A stretch of 64,000 bases of DNA from CAVSNH01 sp963729275. Its GTDB lineage: Bacteria; Actinomycetota; Acidimicrobiia; Acidimicrobiales; RAAP-2. The stretch's first letter is position 1; each line of letters begins with the position of its first letter. Made by a program: the position numbers and the translations under genes. Positions 8,847 to 17,144 of the stretch are shown piece by piece. The notes under the pieces are model-generated. The model searched no databases, was not told where the DNA came from, and saw nothing but the letters and a program-made list of their open reading frames with translations. The stretch covers positions 248,001 through 312,000 of the forward strand of contig CAVSNH010000003.1 in assembly GCA_963729275.1 (NCBI GenBank), in the 5' to 3' direction.

Positions 8847-9175
8847 CCTCGCCACCGGCTTCCGACGACGGGCAGCCCATGGCCTCCGTCGAGCACTGGC
8901 CCGAGGGACGGGGCCAGTTGGTCAAGATCACGGGAGAGCTCGACATCTCCAACGTCGAGTCGGTCCGCCAGGCGATCGATCTCGTCACGGCAGATCGGCC
9001 CGCCGTCCTCATCTTCGAGTTGAGCGAGCTGCGCTTCATCGACAGCTCGGGGATCGCGCTCCTCCTCGGGGCGGCCCGGGAAGTCGGTGCCGTGAAGATG
9101 CGCAACCCGAGTCCGGCAGTTCGCCGGGTCGTGGAGATCACAGGGCTGAGTGAGGCCCTGCCCCTCGAGTCATGA
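8834..9175 (+). CDS. STAS-domain anti-anti-sigma factor (SpoIIAA/RsbV type)
   Basis: A 113-residue cytosolic antagonist. The STAS core includes VKITGELDISNVESVRQAID and the phosphorylation loop LRFIDSSGIALLLGA, where Ser71 or Ser72 would be the switch residue. When unphosphorylated, family members bind the anti-sigma kinase and free its partner; when phosphorylated they let go. ATG 8834 overlaps the upstream phosphatase gene, and the next gene (kinase) starts inside its stop codon (ATGA at 9172). That order, phosphatase then antagonist then kinase, is the classic partner-switch module. Confidence 0.93.
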   Translation: MDDVASPPASDDGQPMASVEHWPEGRGQLVKITGELDISNVESVRQAIDLVTADRPAVLIFELSELRFIDSSGIALLLGAAREVGAVKMRNPSPAVRRVVEITGLSEALPLES

Positions 9176-9582
9176 GCCCTCGACGTCGCTTCCCTGCCGC
9201 ACCGGTCTCGGTGGCCAACGCCCGGCGGTTTGCCCTCAGCCGGCTGCCCGATGCCAGCAATGACGTACGCGAACGAGTCGAGCTCATGGTGTCAGAGCTC
9301 GCCGCCAACTGCGTCGTCCATGCCGCCAGTGACTTCGAGGTCTCGATCACCAGTGAGGAGGACGTCGTTCGAGTCGAGGTCACCGATACCGCTGACGGCC
9401 AACCCACCGTCCAGTGGCCCGACCGGCTACATCCGAAGGGCCGAGGTCTCCAGATCGTGAGCGCCTTGGCCGACCAGTGGGGCGTCGTGCCCTCACCGGG
9501 CGGCACGCCCGGAAAGACGGTGTGGTTCACCCTCGAGCTACCCGCGTCGCTCCGGCAAGCGGACCGCCGGAGCCGGAGATGA
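9172..9582 (+). CDS. Anti-sigma-factor-type ATP-binding kinase (SpoIIAB/RsbW-like)
   Basis: A 136-residue GHKL-fold ATP-binding protein of the HATPase_c_2 type. The N box is VSELAANCVVHA (with the Mg-binding Asn), the G1 box is DTADGQP and the G2 region is GRGLQIVSALADQWG. It lacks the histidine-kinase dimerisation region, as serine kinases of STAS proteins do. It overlaps the STAS gene by 4 bases (ATGA) and the following phosphatase gene by 4 bases (ATGA at 9579). The sigma factor or other target it restrains is not encoded nearby. Confidence 0.93.
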   Translation: MSPRRRFPAAPVSVANARRFALSRLPDASNDVRERVELMVSELAANCVVHAASDFEVSITSEEDVVRVEVTDTADGQPTVQWPDRLHPKGRGLQIVSALADQWGVVPSPGGTPGKTVWFTLELPASLRQADRRSRR

Positions 9583-11768
9583 GCGTCCCCGACATCCGGC
9601 CGAGGTCCCGACGGGCATGGCCCGCGCCTCGCCTCCAGGCCCTGCTCGACGGGCTGAGCGACGGTGTCATGGGCGCCGACCACGAGGGTCGCATCATCTA
9701 TGCCAATGCCGCCGCCGAACGGCTCCTCGGCTGGCCGGAGGGTGAGCTCATCGGCACACCGGTGTCAGTCCTGTTCCCGGCCCGGCTCCAGGACTGGATG
9801 GGGGACGACTTCGCCGCCTTCGTATCCGACCGCCTGCCCGAGCTGGCCGGCCAAACCTTCGAGGGGACGCTGGTTCGCCGCAACGGATCTGAGGTGCCCA
9901 TCGAGATCATCACGGAGGAAGCCCCCGCCGGGAAGGACGGATCGGTGGTCGTCGGGATCGTCCGCCAACGCCGGGTCGAACGTCTGTCCAAGTGGAGCGA
10001 GCTCACCCAGCGGCTCTTCGACACCCTCGCCGAACCTGGTGCCGCGCCGCCGGCGCAGGAGCGTCTCCTCGCCGCCCTCGGATCCGAGCTCGGCTGGGAG
10101 TCGACCACCCTGTGGTCGATCGAACCGGACGGAGAGCTCGTCCGCCGGGCCATCTGGGCCGATCCGGGCATCGACCACGGCCAACGCCTGCACCAAGCAA
10201 GACCTGAGCGCGCCTCCGAAGGGGCCTCCCTGCCGTTGCACGCCCTCGAGTCGGGGCAACCGTTGTGTGTCTCCGACCTCACCGCCGACCCGAGGTTCGC
10301 CCCCGGTCCGGCGGCGCTGGCCGGCTTGCGCAGCGCGGTGGTCTTTCCCGTCCGCTTCGCCGACGAGGTGCTGGGAGTCGTCGAGCTGTTGAGCACAGAG
10401 CAGCGGCCTGCCGATCCCGAGCTGGTCGAACTGGTGGAAGCGGTGAGTGCTCCGGTGGGTGAGCTCTTGGTCGCCCTGGAGCGGGCCAGCGAGCGCGAGC
10501 GCCTGGTCGCCGAGCTCGAGCAGGCCCGGCGCGACCAGGCCTTCCTCCTCGACGCCAGCCGGGTGCTGGCCGAGGCGTCGGACTACCGCGACACACTCCG
10601 CCGGCTGGCCGAGGTGGCGGTGCCCACACTCGCCGACCTCTGCATCATCGACGTGCTGGACGAGAACGGCCGCTTCCGGCGGCTGGCCTGTCAGCACTAC
10701 GACCCGGCCAAGGCCGACCTCGTGCGCGAGCTGCAGCACGACTTCCCTCCCGATCCCACGGGTCTCCATCCCAGCATCGACGTCGTCCGCCATGGCCGGT
10801 CACGGTGGTCGCCGCAGATGAGCGACGAGTTCTTGCGGCAGACGACCCGCAACCAGCGCCATTTCGACGTGGTGAAGGCACTCGGCTTCGCCTCTTATAT
10901 CGTCGTCCCTCTGGTCGGCGAGGTTGGCCCCATCGGCGCGGTCACCTTGGTCTCGGCCGGCTCGGCACGCCGGTTCAGCGAGCGCGACGTGGCCTCCGCC
11001 GAGCAGCTGGCCGTGCAGGTCGGGTCGGTCGTCGAGCGGGCCCGCCTCCACGAGCACGAGCACCTCATCGCCCACACCCTGCAACAGAGCCTCCTCCCCG
11101 ACCGCCTGCCCGTCGTCGCCGGGCTCGATCTGGCCGCCCGCTACCAACCGGGAAGCGACTTCACCGAGGTCGGAGGGGACTGGTACGACGTCGTACAGCT
11201 GGGTGACCGGATCGCCCTGGTGGTCGGGGACGTCGAAGGCCACGACATGGAGGCGGCAAGCGTCATGGGCAAGCTCCGCAACGGGCTCTCGGCCATCCTC
11301 ACCGAGACGGAGTCGGCGGGCGACGCCTTGTCCCGGCTCGACCGCTTCGCCACGGCAACCGGGACCGAGCGGATGGCCACCGTGCAGGTGGTGATGATCG
11401 AGCCCGACTCCGGCAAGATGTCGATCGCCTCGGCCGGCCACCCTCCGCCGGTCCTCATCGAGGGTGACCGGGTCGCCCTCGCCGACCTCGAGCCGTCACC
11501 ACCCATCGGCGCCCGGCTGGGCGACCGCCGGCCGGCCGAGACCCGCCTCGTGCTGACCGGCCCCCTGCTGCTCTACACCGACGGCCTGGTCGAGCACCGC
11601 CATCGCGACCTCACCCAGGGTCTCCGGCAGCTGGTCGAAGTGGTGGCCGGAGCCCCCCGCCTGACCCCGGGTCCACTGTGCGACCATGTGATCAGCACCA
11701 TGCTCGACAAGACGCGGCAGCGAGACGACGTGGCCTTGCTCGCCGCCGAGCGCCGGCTCCCAGCCTGA
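9579..11768 (+). CDS. PAS-GAF-GAF-SpoIIE serine phosphatase
   Basis: A 729-residue cytosolic phosphatase without membrane segments. Residues about 18-125 form a PAS domain (LDGLSDGVMGADHEGRIIYA, then AAERLLGW). About 150-290 form a first GAF-like domain. A charged coiled coil follows (ERASERERLVAELEQARRDQ), then a second GAF domain (about 315-480) and a SpoIIE PP2C domain (about 500-725). The phosphatase motifs are EVGGDWYDVVQL, VVGDVEGHD, SAGHPPPVL, LLYTDGLVEHR and RDDVALLAA. ATG 9579 overlaps the kinase stop. This second phosphatase probably feeds an intracellular signal into the same STAS/kinase switch. The frame extends upstream into the kinase gene but without similarity. Confidence 0.92.
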   Translation: MSVPDIRPRSRRAWPAPRLQALLDGLSDGVMGADHEGRIIYANAAAERLLGWPEGELIGTPVSVLFPARLQDWMGDDFAAFVSDRLPELAGQTFEGTLVRRNGSEVPIEIITEEAPAGKDGSVVVGIVRQRRVERLSKWSELTQRLFDTLAEPGAAPPAQERLLAALGSELGWESTTLWSIEPDGELVRRAIWADPGIDHGQRLHQARPERASEGASLPLHALESGQPLCVSDLTADPRFAPGPAALAGLRSAVVFPVRFADEVLGVVELLSTEQRPADPELVELVEAVSAPVGELLVALERASERERLVAELEQARRDQAFLLDASRVLAEASDYRDTLRRLAEVAVPTLADLCIIDVLDENGRFRRLACQHYDPAKADLVRELQHDFPPDPTGLHPSIDVVRHGRSRWSPQMSDEFLRQTTRNQRHFDVVKALGFASYIVVPLVGEVGPIGAVTLVSAGSARRFSERDVASAEQLAVQVGSVVERARLHEHEHLIAHTLQQSLLPDRLPVVAGLDLAARYQPGSDFTEVGGDWYDVVQLGDRIALVVGDVEGHDMEAASVMGKLRNGLSAILTETESAGDALSRLDRFATATGTERMATVQVVMIEPDSGKMSIASAGHPPPVLIEGDRVALADLEPSPPIGARLGDRRPAETRLVLTGPLLLYTDGLVEHRHRDLTQGLRQLVEVVAGAPRLTPGPLCDHVISTMLDKTRQRDDVALLAAERRLPA

Positions 11769-11788
11769 CGCCTGGCTCGCCGCACGCG

Positions 11789-11893
11789 CCGACGGTGCGA
11801 CGGTGCGGTCGGTCCGGCGGTGCCGACGGTGCGACGGTGCGGTCGGTCCGGCGGTGCGGTCGGTCCGGCGGCGCGGTCGGTCCGGCGGTCCGA
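11789..11893. repeat. Imperfect tandem repeat of GGTGCGGTCGGTCCGGC units
   Basis: The motif GCGGTCGGTCCGGCGGT recurs four times, interleaved with CGACGGTGCGACGGTGC blocks. The region lies between the PAS-GAF phosphatase stop and the small cysteine protein start. It is non-coding by my reading, although frames stay open through it because its units are GC-rich. It could be a slippage product or form structured RNA; no function is evident. Confidence 0.6.
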
Positions 11894-11934
11894 CCCGACG
11901 AGAGCGTTGCCCCCCTTGGGCTATCTTGCCGCCC

Positions 11935-12183
11935 GTGTCCGACTACGAGATCCCCGAGCCCGAGCCCAAGGAGATCGACGAGCGGCTCTCCTTGGAGCTT
12001 CGACACATGGCTGCCAACGCCGTCCTACGGGGCAAGCCGAGCGGGCAGGAGAAGTGCGAGAACTGTCGCTACTACCTCGAGCCGTACAACGACATCTCGT
12101 ACTGCTGGCACCAGAAACTGCGCATCCTGGTGGGTGCCGAGTGGTGGTGCCAGTGGTGGGACGCCATCCCCGAGGAATCCTGA
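11935..12183 (+). CDS. Small four-cysteine protein, HiPIP-like spacing (hypothetical)
   Basis: An 82-residue protein. The N-terminus is acidic (SDYEIPEPEPKEIDERLSLE). The C-terminal half has cysteines in the order C-x2-C-x12-C-x14-C: CENCRYYLEPYNDISYC, then WHQKLRILVGAEWWCQWW. The aromatic-rich surround and final WCQWW recall the C-x2-C-x16-C-x13-C pattern of high-potential iron-sulfur proteins, where GWC-x-x-W is typical. A zinc site is the alternative. There is no signal peptide, unlike many HiPIPs. GTG 11935 was chosen because TATCTT ends 7 bases before it and the frame upstream is only repeat DNA. Function is unknown; the cluster assignment is inference. Confidence 0.7.
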   Translation: MSDYEIPEPEPKEIDERLSLELRHMAANAVLRGKPSGQEKCENCRYYLEPYNDISYCWHQKLRILVGAEWWCQWWDAIPEES

Positions 12184-12268
12184 CCGCCGCGCAACCCGAA
12201 CCGAGGCGCGCCTAGCCGTGAGTGGGTCGTCCCACCCCCGGGGCAAGCCGGCGACGCTCAGTCGATGA

Positions 12269-12904
12269 TCAGCGGTTGGGCTGCGGGGTGAGACGCAGGT
12301 AGGGCTTGACCGCGTTGAAGCCCTTCGGGAACCGCTCCTTGGCCTCGTCGTCGGAGAGGGCCGGGACGACGATGACGTCCTCGCCGTCCTTCCAGTTCAC
12401 CGGCGTGGCCACCTTGTAATCGGCGGTCAGCTGCAGCGAGTCGAGCACCCGCAGGATCTCGTCCACGTTGCGGCCGGTGGAGGCCGGGTAGGTGAGGGTG
12501 AGCTTCACCTTCTTGTCCGGGCCGATGATGAAGACCGACCGCACCGTCAGGGTGTCGCTGGCGTTCGGGTGGATCATGTCGTAGAGGTCGGCGACCTTGC
12601 GGTCCTCGTCCCCGATGAGCGGGAAGTTGAGCGCAGCACCCTGGGTCTCCTCGATGTCGCCGGCCCACTTGTTGTGGGAGCTGACATCGTCGACGGACAG
12701 GCCGATCAGCTTGGTGTTGCGCTTGTCGAACTCCGCCTTGCGGGCCGAGAAGGCACCGAGCTCGGTGGTGCACACCGGGGTGAAGTCCTTGGGGTGGGAG
12801 AAGAGGACGCCCCAGCTGTCACCCAGGAACTCATGAAAGTTGATGGTGCCCTCAGTGGTGTCGGCGGTGAAGTCGGGAGCGGTGTCCCCGAGTCGGATTG
12901 CCAT
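12269..12904 (-). CDS. 1-Cys peroxiredoxin (Prx6/AhpC-TSA family)
   Basis: A 211-residue cytosolic thiol peroxidase. The active site HPKDFTPVCTTELG places the peroxidatic cysteine at residue 45. I see no other cysteine in the protein, so it is a 1-Cys enzyme that needs an external thiol for recycling. The extended C-terminal domain (WKDGEDVIVVPALSDDEA) matches the Prx6 group and its length. ATG 12904 has AAAGGAG 8 bases upstream. It is convergent with the small four-cysteine gene and divergent from the crotonase gene. Confidence 0.95.
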   Translation of the reverse strand: MAIRLGDTAPDFTADTTEGTINFHEFLGDSWGVLFSHPKDFTPVCTTELGAFSARKAEFDKRNTKLIGLSVDDVSSHNKWAGDIEETQGAALNFPLIGDEDRKVADLYDMIHPNASDTLTVRSVFIIGPDKKVKLTLTYPASTGRNVDEILRVLDSLQLTADYKVATPVNWKDGEDVIVVPALSDDEAKERFPKGFNAVKPYLRLTPQPNR

Positions 12905-13111
12905 GTGATGCTCCTTTTGCCTCGGTTGTCGGAGGGCCAGTGCTGCTGCGGTGGGGGCGTCGGCTCCGGCCGGCGATCGTGGCCGATGCTGGCCCCGGCC
13001 CCATCGCCTGGTCAGGTTAGCGGACCCGGGGCCAATAGTCGACCGGCCAGGTCAAGATTGTGGGCGGCATCGGTGCTGGCCGCCGGCCGGCCCGTCCACC
13101 ATGCTGTGCGC

Positions 13112-13897
13112 ATGCCGCCTCCGCCCGTCCGTGTCGAGCATGAGGGCCCGGTCACCGTGGTGGTCATCGACCGTCCCGAACGCCGCAACGCCGTCGACGC
13201 GGCCACGGCCGCCGCCCTCTTTTCCGCCTTCGCCGCCTTCGATGACGACCCCGACGCCGCCGTGGCCGTGCTGACCGGCGCCGGCGACACCTTCTGCTCG
13301 GGTGCCGACTTGAAGGCGGTGGCCGTGGGCCGGGGGAACCGGGTGACCAAGGACGGGCCGGGCCCGCTCGGCCCCACCCGGCTCGAGCTCACAAAGCCGG
13401 TCGTGGCCGCCATCGAGGGCTTTGCCGTGGCCGGCGGCCTCGAGCTGGCCATCTGGTGTGACCTGCGGGTGGCCGCCGCCGGGGCCACCCTCGGCGTGTT
13501 CTGCCGGCGCTTCGGTGTGCCCCTGGTCGACGGGGGCACCATCCGCCTCCCCCGCCTGGTCGGGCAGGGTCGGGCCCTCGACCTCATCCTCACCGGCAGG
13601 GCCGTCGGTGCCGATGAGGCGCTGGCCATGGGCCTGGTCAACCGGGTGGTGCCCGACGGGCAGGCCCGCGGGGCCGCCGTCGAGCTGGCCCAGGAGTTGG
13701 CCGCCCTCCCCCAGGTCTGCCTGCGCAACGACCGTCGCTCGGCGCTCGCCCAATGGGGCCTCTCCACGGAGGAAGCGCTTCGTACCGAGACGCTGCTCGG
13801 GCTCGACTCGCTGGCCTCGCCCGAGGCCCGGGCCGGGGCGACCCGTTTCAGCACCGGCGAGGGACGGGGCGGCACCGCGGTCAGCCCCGGCAGCTGA
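13112..13897 (+). CDS. Enoyl-CoA hydratase/isomerase (crotonase) family protein
   Basis: A 261-residue crotonase-fold protein. The oxyanion-hole motifs are FCSGADLKAVA (about 60-70) and AAIEGFAVAGGLELAIWCDL (about 98-117). By eye, the position of the first catalytic glutamate of true hydratases is occupied by Arg (FCRRFGVPLVDGG) and the second by Asp (RALDLILTG). It may therefore be an isomerase, a thioesterase or another crotonase activity rather than a classical hydratase. ATG 13112 starts just before the fold. An HAD phosphatase gene follows after 9 bases, so they are probably cotranscribed. Confidence 0.9.
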   Translation: MPPPPVRVEHEGPVTVVVIDRPERRNAVDAATAAALFSAFAAFDDDPDAAVAVLTGAGDTFCSGADLKAVAVGRGNRVTKDGPGPLGPTRLELTKPVVAAIEGFAVAGGLELAIWCDLRVAAAGATLGVFCRRFGVPLVDGGTIRLPRLVGQGRALDLILTGRAVGADEALAMGLVNRVVPDGQARGAAVELAQELAALPQVCLRNDRRSALAQWGLSTEEALRTETLLGLDSLASPEARAGATRFSTGEGRGGTAVSPGS

Positions 13898-13906
13898 TCC
13901 CGGCCC

Positions 13907-14587
13907 ATGGGTGACGTCGCCGCCTTCGACTTCGACGGCACAGTGACCAAGGGTGGGAGTGTCGTCTCTTTCCTGGTGGCCGTCACCTCCCGGCCACGGG
14001 TGGTCGCCGCCCTGGCCCGGCTCGCTCCTCGCCTGGTCCATGGCGCGCTGGTCAGCGGACCGGCGGCCGACGCGGCCAAGGAGCGGCTCTTCGTGCGGGT
14101 GCTGGCCGGCGTCCCGGCCGAGCACCTCGATCGGGTGGGTACGGAGTTCGCCCGGCACCATCTCGAGCAGCGCCTGCGCCCCGAGGTCAAACGTCGGCTC
14201 GACTGGCATCGGGATCGTGGCGACCGGGTCGTCGTGGTCTCGGCCTCACCCGAGGCGTACGTGGCGCCTGCGGCTCGGCTGCTCGGTGCCGACGGGGCGG
14301 TAGCCACTCGCCTGGAAGTGGCCGGTGGGACGCTCACCGGGCGCTACGACGGTGCCAACTGCCGCGGTGAGGAAAAGCTGCGGCGCCTCACGGCATGGAT
14401 GGCGGCGGCCCCCGAGCGGCCCGTGCGCACCTGGGCCTACGGAAACAGTCGCGGCGACCTGCGCATGCTGGCGGCGGCCGACGTCGGGGTCAACCTCGGT
14501 CGGCTGGGGCGTGTCGGACGTCTGCGCACCTTTCCCACTCTCGCCGATGTCACCTCGGAGGAGCCGGCGGACCACGGGTCCGACTGA
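13907..14587 (+). CDS. HAD-IB family phosphatase (SerB-like)
   Basis: A 226-residue HAD superfamily hydrolase. Motif I is DFDGTVT, with nucleophile Asp8 and acid/base Asp10. Motif II is VVVVSASPE, the motif III lysine lies in the GEEKLRRL region, and motif IV is YGNSRGDLRML. The helical cap inserted after motif I (about residues 25-85) fits the HAD-IB subclass, which includes phosphoserine phosphatase and lipid or glycerol-phosphate phosphatases. The substrate is not determined. The final segment RVGRLRTFPTL is typical of this group. It follows the crotonase gene closely and converges with the flippase-like gene 25 bases away. Confidence 0.9.
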   Translation: MGDVAAFDFDGTVTKGGSVVSFLVAVTSRPRVVAALARLAPRLVHGALVSGPAADAAKERLFVRVLAGVPAEHLDRVGTEFARHHLEQRLRPEVKRRLDWHRDRGDRVVVVSASPEAYVAPAARLLGADGAVATRLEVAGGTLTGRYDGANCRGEEKLRRLTAWMAAAPERPVRTWAYGNSRGDLRMLAAADVGVNLGRLGRVGRLRTFPTLADVTSEEPADHGSD

Positions 14588-14612
14588 GCGCCGGCGTCGT
14601 TCCGGCATCGGG

Positions 14613-17111
14613 TCAGAGGTAGTCGCGCCGGCGCATCCCCACCAAGATGAACCACCCCCAGATGGGAGGCAGGTACGCCGTGAACAGCCGCTGCACGAAG
14701 ACGGCGGCCACTGCCACCGAGTCGCTGATCCCGGCAGCGGTGAGCCCGAAGATCATTCCGGCCTCGACCACACCCATTCCGCCGGGGACGGGCGAGACCC
14801 CTCCGAGCATCGAACCGAGGGTGAGTACCACCACGATGGTGGCCAGGCTCAGACGATCCCCGAAGGCGTGCAGGGAGGCGCCGAGGGCGAGCGCCACGAA
14901 CAGCTGGGCGGCCACGTTGCCGCCGAAGATCTCGATGAGGTTGCGGGGGTGGGTGGCGAGCACGCGGAGATGCGCCCACGTCTCCGACACCTTGGGCCGC
15001 AGCTTCTCGGCAGCCATACGCCGCCAGCGGGGAACGGCGAAGACGGCGCCGAGGAGGAGGCCGACGCCGATGACGGCCAGCACGATGAGCCACAGCAGCT
15101 TGGCGTGACTCCCCGACTCGCTGCTCGGGCTCTCGGTGAAGTGCAACTGGCCGAGGGCGAACGGCAGGCAAATGAGGAAGAGGCCGCCCTTGACGATCCA
15201 GCTTGCCGTCGAGATGAGAACGCCCGACGAAACGGCCAGCGTGGCGTTGTAGCCCTCCTTTTGGAAGAACCGGACGCGGGTGGCGAGCACGGCCATCGAT
15301 CCCCCAGCCAGGGCCACGAAGGTGTCGGCCTGCTCGAGGGCCCACGTGCGCCCGAAGGGCAGCGGATCGGTCACCGAGCCCACCGTGGTCACGGCGATGG
15401 CGGGGTAGGCGGCCTGGGCCAGCACGAAGACGATGACCACCCATCCCCATTTGGCCCCGGTGATCGTGCTCCACGACTTGGTCACGTCGACGAGCACTCC
15501 GACGAGGGCCCACCCCCCGACCAGGGTGCCCACGACGAGGATCAGGGTGACCCAGCTGATGCGTCGGGGCTCGATGAGCTTGGGCACTTCCACTCCGGCG
15601 GCGGCCGCCCCCTCGGTGCGCAGCGTCGAAAGAACCGCCTTGTTCCCGCGCAGGGCGTGTTGCGCCTCGGGGTCGAGGGCGGCCCGCTGGACGAAGGGAA
15701 GGGCGGCGGCCAGGGCGTCGGCCGGCACCACTCGAGAGGCCGCCGCCACCGCTTCTTCGGGCCCGACGACCAGCGCAGCAGTGGCCAACCCGGCGGCCAT
15801 GTCGCGGTCGAGCTGGTCGGAGCCGGCGGCGACCGAGGCCATGCGGAAGTCGACCAGGCCGGCCTGGCCCGACGGCTCGAGAACGACCGTCTCGGGCGAG
15901 ATGGCACCGTGGGCGATGCGACCGGCGCGCAGACGGAGGATCTGGGTGAACAGGTCGTCGAGGACGACGCCGTCGGCCGGTGCTCGCCCGTTGCCGTCAG
16001 CCGCCGCGGTGTCCGAGTGGTCGAGGCGGTCCGACCCTTCGGCCGACCCTTCCGGTTTATCTGGCAAGAGCGCCGACAGCCGACGGCCGGGGGGCGGCAC
16101 ACTCACCAGCACGGCATCGTGGGCCGGGCCCGCCGGACCAGCGGCGGCCACGTCGGGGACACGGGCGCCGGCCCGGGCGGCCATGAGCATGAGGTACGCC
16201 TCATGCTCGACTTGCTGACGTCGCGTGAGGGCCAGCGTCGGGCCCGAGTCACGGTAGAAGAGGAAGCGGACTGTCTTGGTCAAGAGCTGGGCATCGGAGG
16301 CGTCCCGCCCGTAGAGCGAGACGTCGACAGCGTCCCGGCCGAGCCGTCCGGCGTAGCGAGCCACGCCCCAGCGCTGGGCCGGTTTGGCGACGACCTCGGT
16401 CACGGCCAGGTCGAGGTCGGCGAGCAGCTGGGTCATCTCGGCTGACGACGGCAGGCCGAGCGGTGAGCCGAACACCAGCCGCACGAGGGCAGTGACACCC
16501 CACCCGAGCAGGGCCCCGGCGGCCACCGCCACCGGCAGGCCGTGGGCCGCCACCACGGTGGTGAGTGCGAGGAGGACGAGGGCCACGCCGATGGTGCGTT
16601 GCACCCAGCGGGCCACCGCCGGGAAGAGGGCGGTGCCGACGGCCACAGCCACCGCCATGCGCACGGCGGGGAAGCTGAGATCAAACCCGCGGAGCGCGTT
16701 GTCGGGGGGACGGCCGCCATGGGCGCCGAGCACGGCGACGGCAAGAAGGCAGAGCAACCCGGTGGCGACGCCTGAAACGGCGACGTCGCGCAAGGCCGTC
16801 CACCGCCGGCCGAGGGCAGCCAACAGGACCAGGATCACGACCAGGCCGGCAGACGTGGCCCACCACAGCGAGGTGACGAGCCAACGCAGCCCATCGGGAG
16901 GGGAGGCCAGGGTGGTGGCCACCACCTGCTCGGCATGGGAGTCGGCGTGGGTGGCCAGCCAGCAGAGGAGGACCCCGAGGGCGGCCATGCCGAGTCGCAC
17001 GCCGTCGGAGGCGCGCCGGCGCCGTTGGCCATCGCCGACCGGCGAGAAGAGGATGGCCTGCCACGGCCGGGGTGACCCGGACGAGTGGAAGCGCCCTCGC
17101 ATGCCCGCCAT
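14613..17111 (-). CDS. LPG-synthase-TM/UPF0104-type membrane protein with a pseudokinase domain
   Basis: An 832-residue membrane protein. Residues about 40-225 hold several membrane helices. A cytoplasmic kinase-like domain spans about 240-500, and a second membrane block (about 525-825) has the flippase-like features of the lysylphosphatidylglycerol synthase TM family (SPVPGGMGVVEAGM). In the kinase-like part the catalytic loop reads HGAISPETVVL (His near residue 400) instead of HGD-x4-N, and the metal loop reads DFR instead of DFG. It is therefore probably catalytically dead. There is no GNAT-like aminoacyl transferase domain, so lipid translocation is more likely than lysylation. ATG 17111 follows a hairpin without a clear Shine-Dalgarno; ATG 17102 is possible. 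Confidence 0.82.
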   Translation of the reverse strand: MAGMRGRFHSSGSPRPWQAILFSPVGDGQRRRRASDGVRLGMAALGVLLCWLATHADSHAEQVVATTLASPPDGLRWLVTSLWWATSAGLVVILVLLAALGRRWTALRDVAVSGVATGLLCLLAVAVLGAHGGRPPDNALRGFDLSFPAVRMAVAVAVGTALFPAVARWVQRTIGVALVLLALTTVVAAHGLPVAVAAGALLGWGVTALVRLVFGSPLGLPSSAEMTQLLADLDLAVTEVVAKPAQRWGVARYAGRLGRDAVDVSLYGRDASDAQLLTKTVRFLFYRDSGPTLALTRRQQVEHEAYLMLMAARAGARVPDVAAAGPAGPAHDAVLVSVPPPGRRLSALLPDKPEGSAEGSDRLDHSDTAAADGNGRAPADGVVLDDLFTQILRLRAGRIAHGAISPETVVLEPSGQAGLVDFRMASVAAGSDQLDRDMAAGLATAALVVGPEEAVAAASRVVPADALAAALPFVQRAALDPEAQHALRGNKAVLSTLRTEGAAAAGVEVPKLIEPRRISWVTLILVVGTLVGGWALVGVLVDVTKSWSTITGAKWGWVVIVFVLAQAAYPAIAVTTVGSVTDPLPFGRTWALEQADTFVALAGGSMAVLATRVRFFQKEGYNATLAVSSGVLISTASWIVKGGLFLICLPFALGQLHFTESPSSESGSHAKLLWLIVLAVIGVGLLLGAVFAVPRWRRMAAEKLRPKVSETWAHLRVLATHPRNLIEIFGGNVAAQLFVALALGASLHAFGDRLSLATIVVVLTLGSMLGGVSPVPGGMGVVEAGMIFGLTAAGISDSVAVAAVFVQRLFTAYLPPIWGWFILVGMRRRDYL

Positions 17112-17115
17112 TTGC

Positions 17116-17143
17116 GTGGGCCGGCCCTCTAGGGACGGCCCAC
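17116..17143 (-). terminator. Hairpin directly after the SpoIID-like gene
   Basis: GTGGGCCG and CGGCCCAC form an 8-bp outer stem, and CCCT/AGGG an inner stem. It begins one base after the stop codon of the gene at 17145-19208 and ends 5 bases before ATG 17111. No T-run follows, so it may be a weak terminator, or may control translation of the downstream gene by masking its start. Confidence 0.45.
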
Positions 17144-17144
17144 G

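Noticed and set aside
12184..12268. Terminator between the convergent four-cysteine and peroxiredoxin genes
   Set aside because: Only a 5-bp GTGGG/CCCAC stem and no T-tract; too weak to list as a feature.
12905..13111. An additional gene fused to the start of the crotonase frame
   Set aside because: The frame is open well upstream but overlaps the peroxiredoxin gene in reverse and shows no similarity; the crotonase fold begins at ATG 13112.
14325..16445. Plus-strand open frame of about 700 codons
   Set aside because: It is antisense to the flippase-like membrane protein and rich in Gly, His, Arg and Asp, as expected from reversed GC-rich coding DNA.
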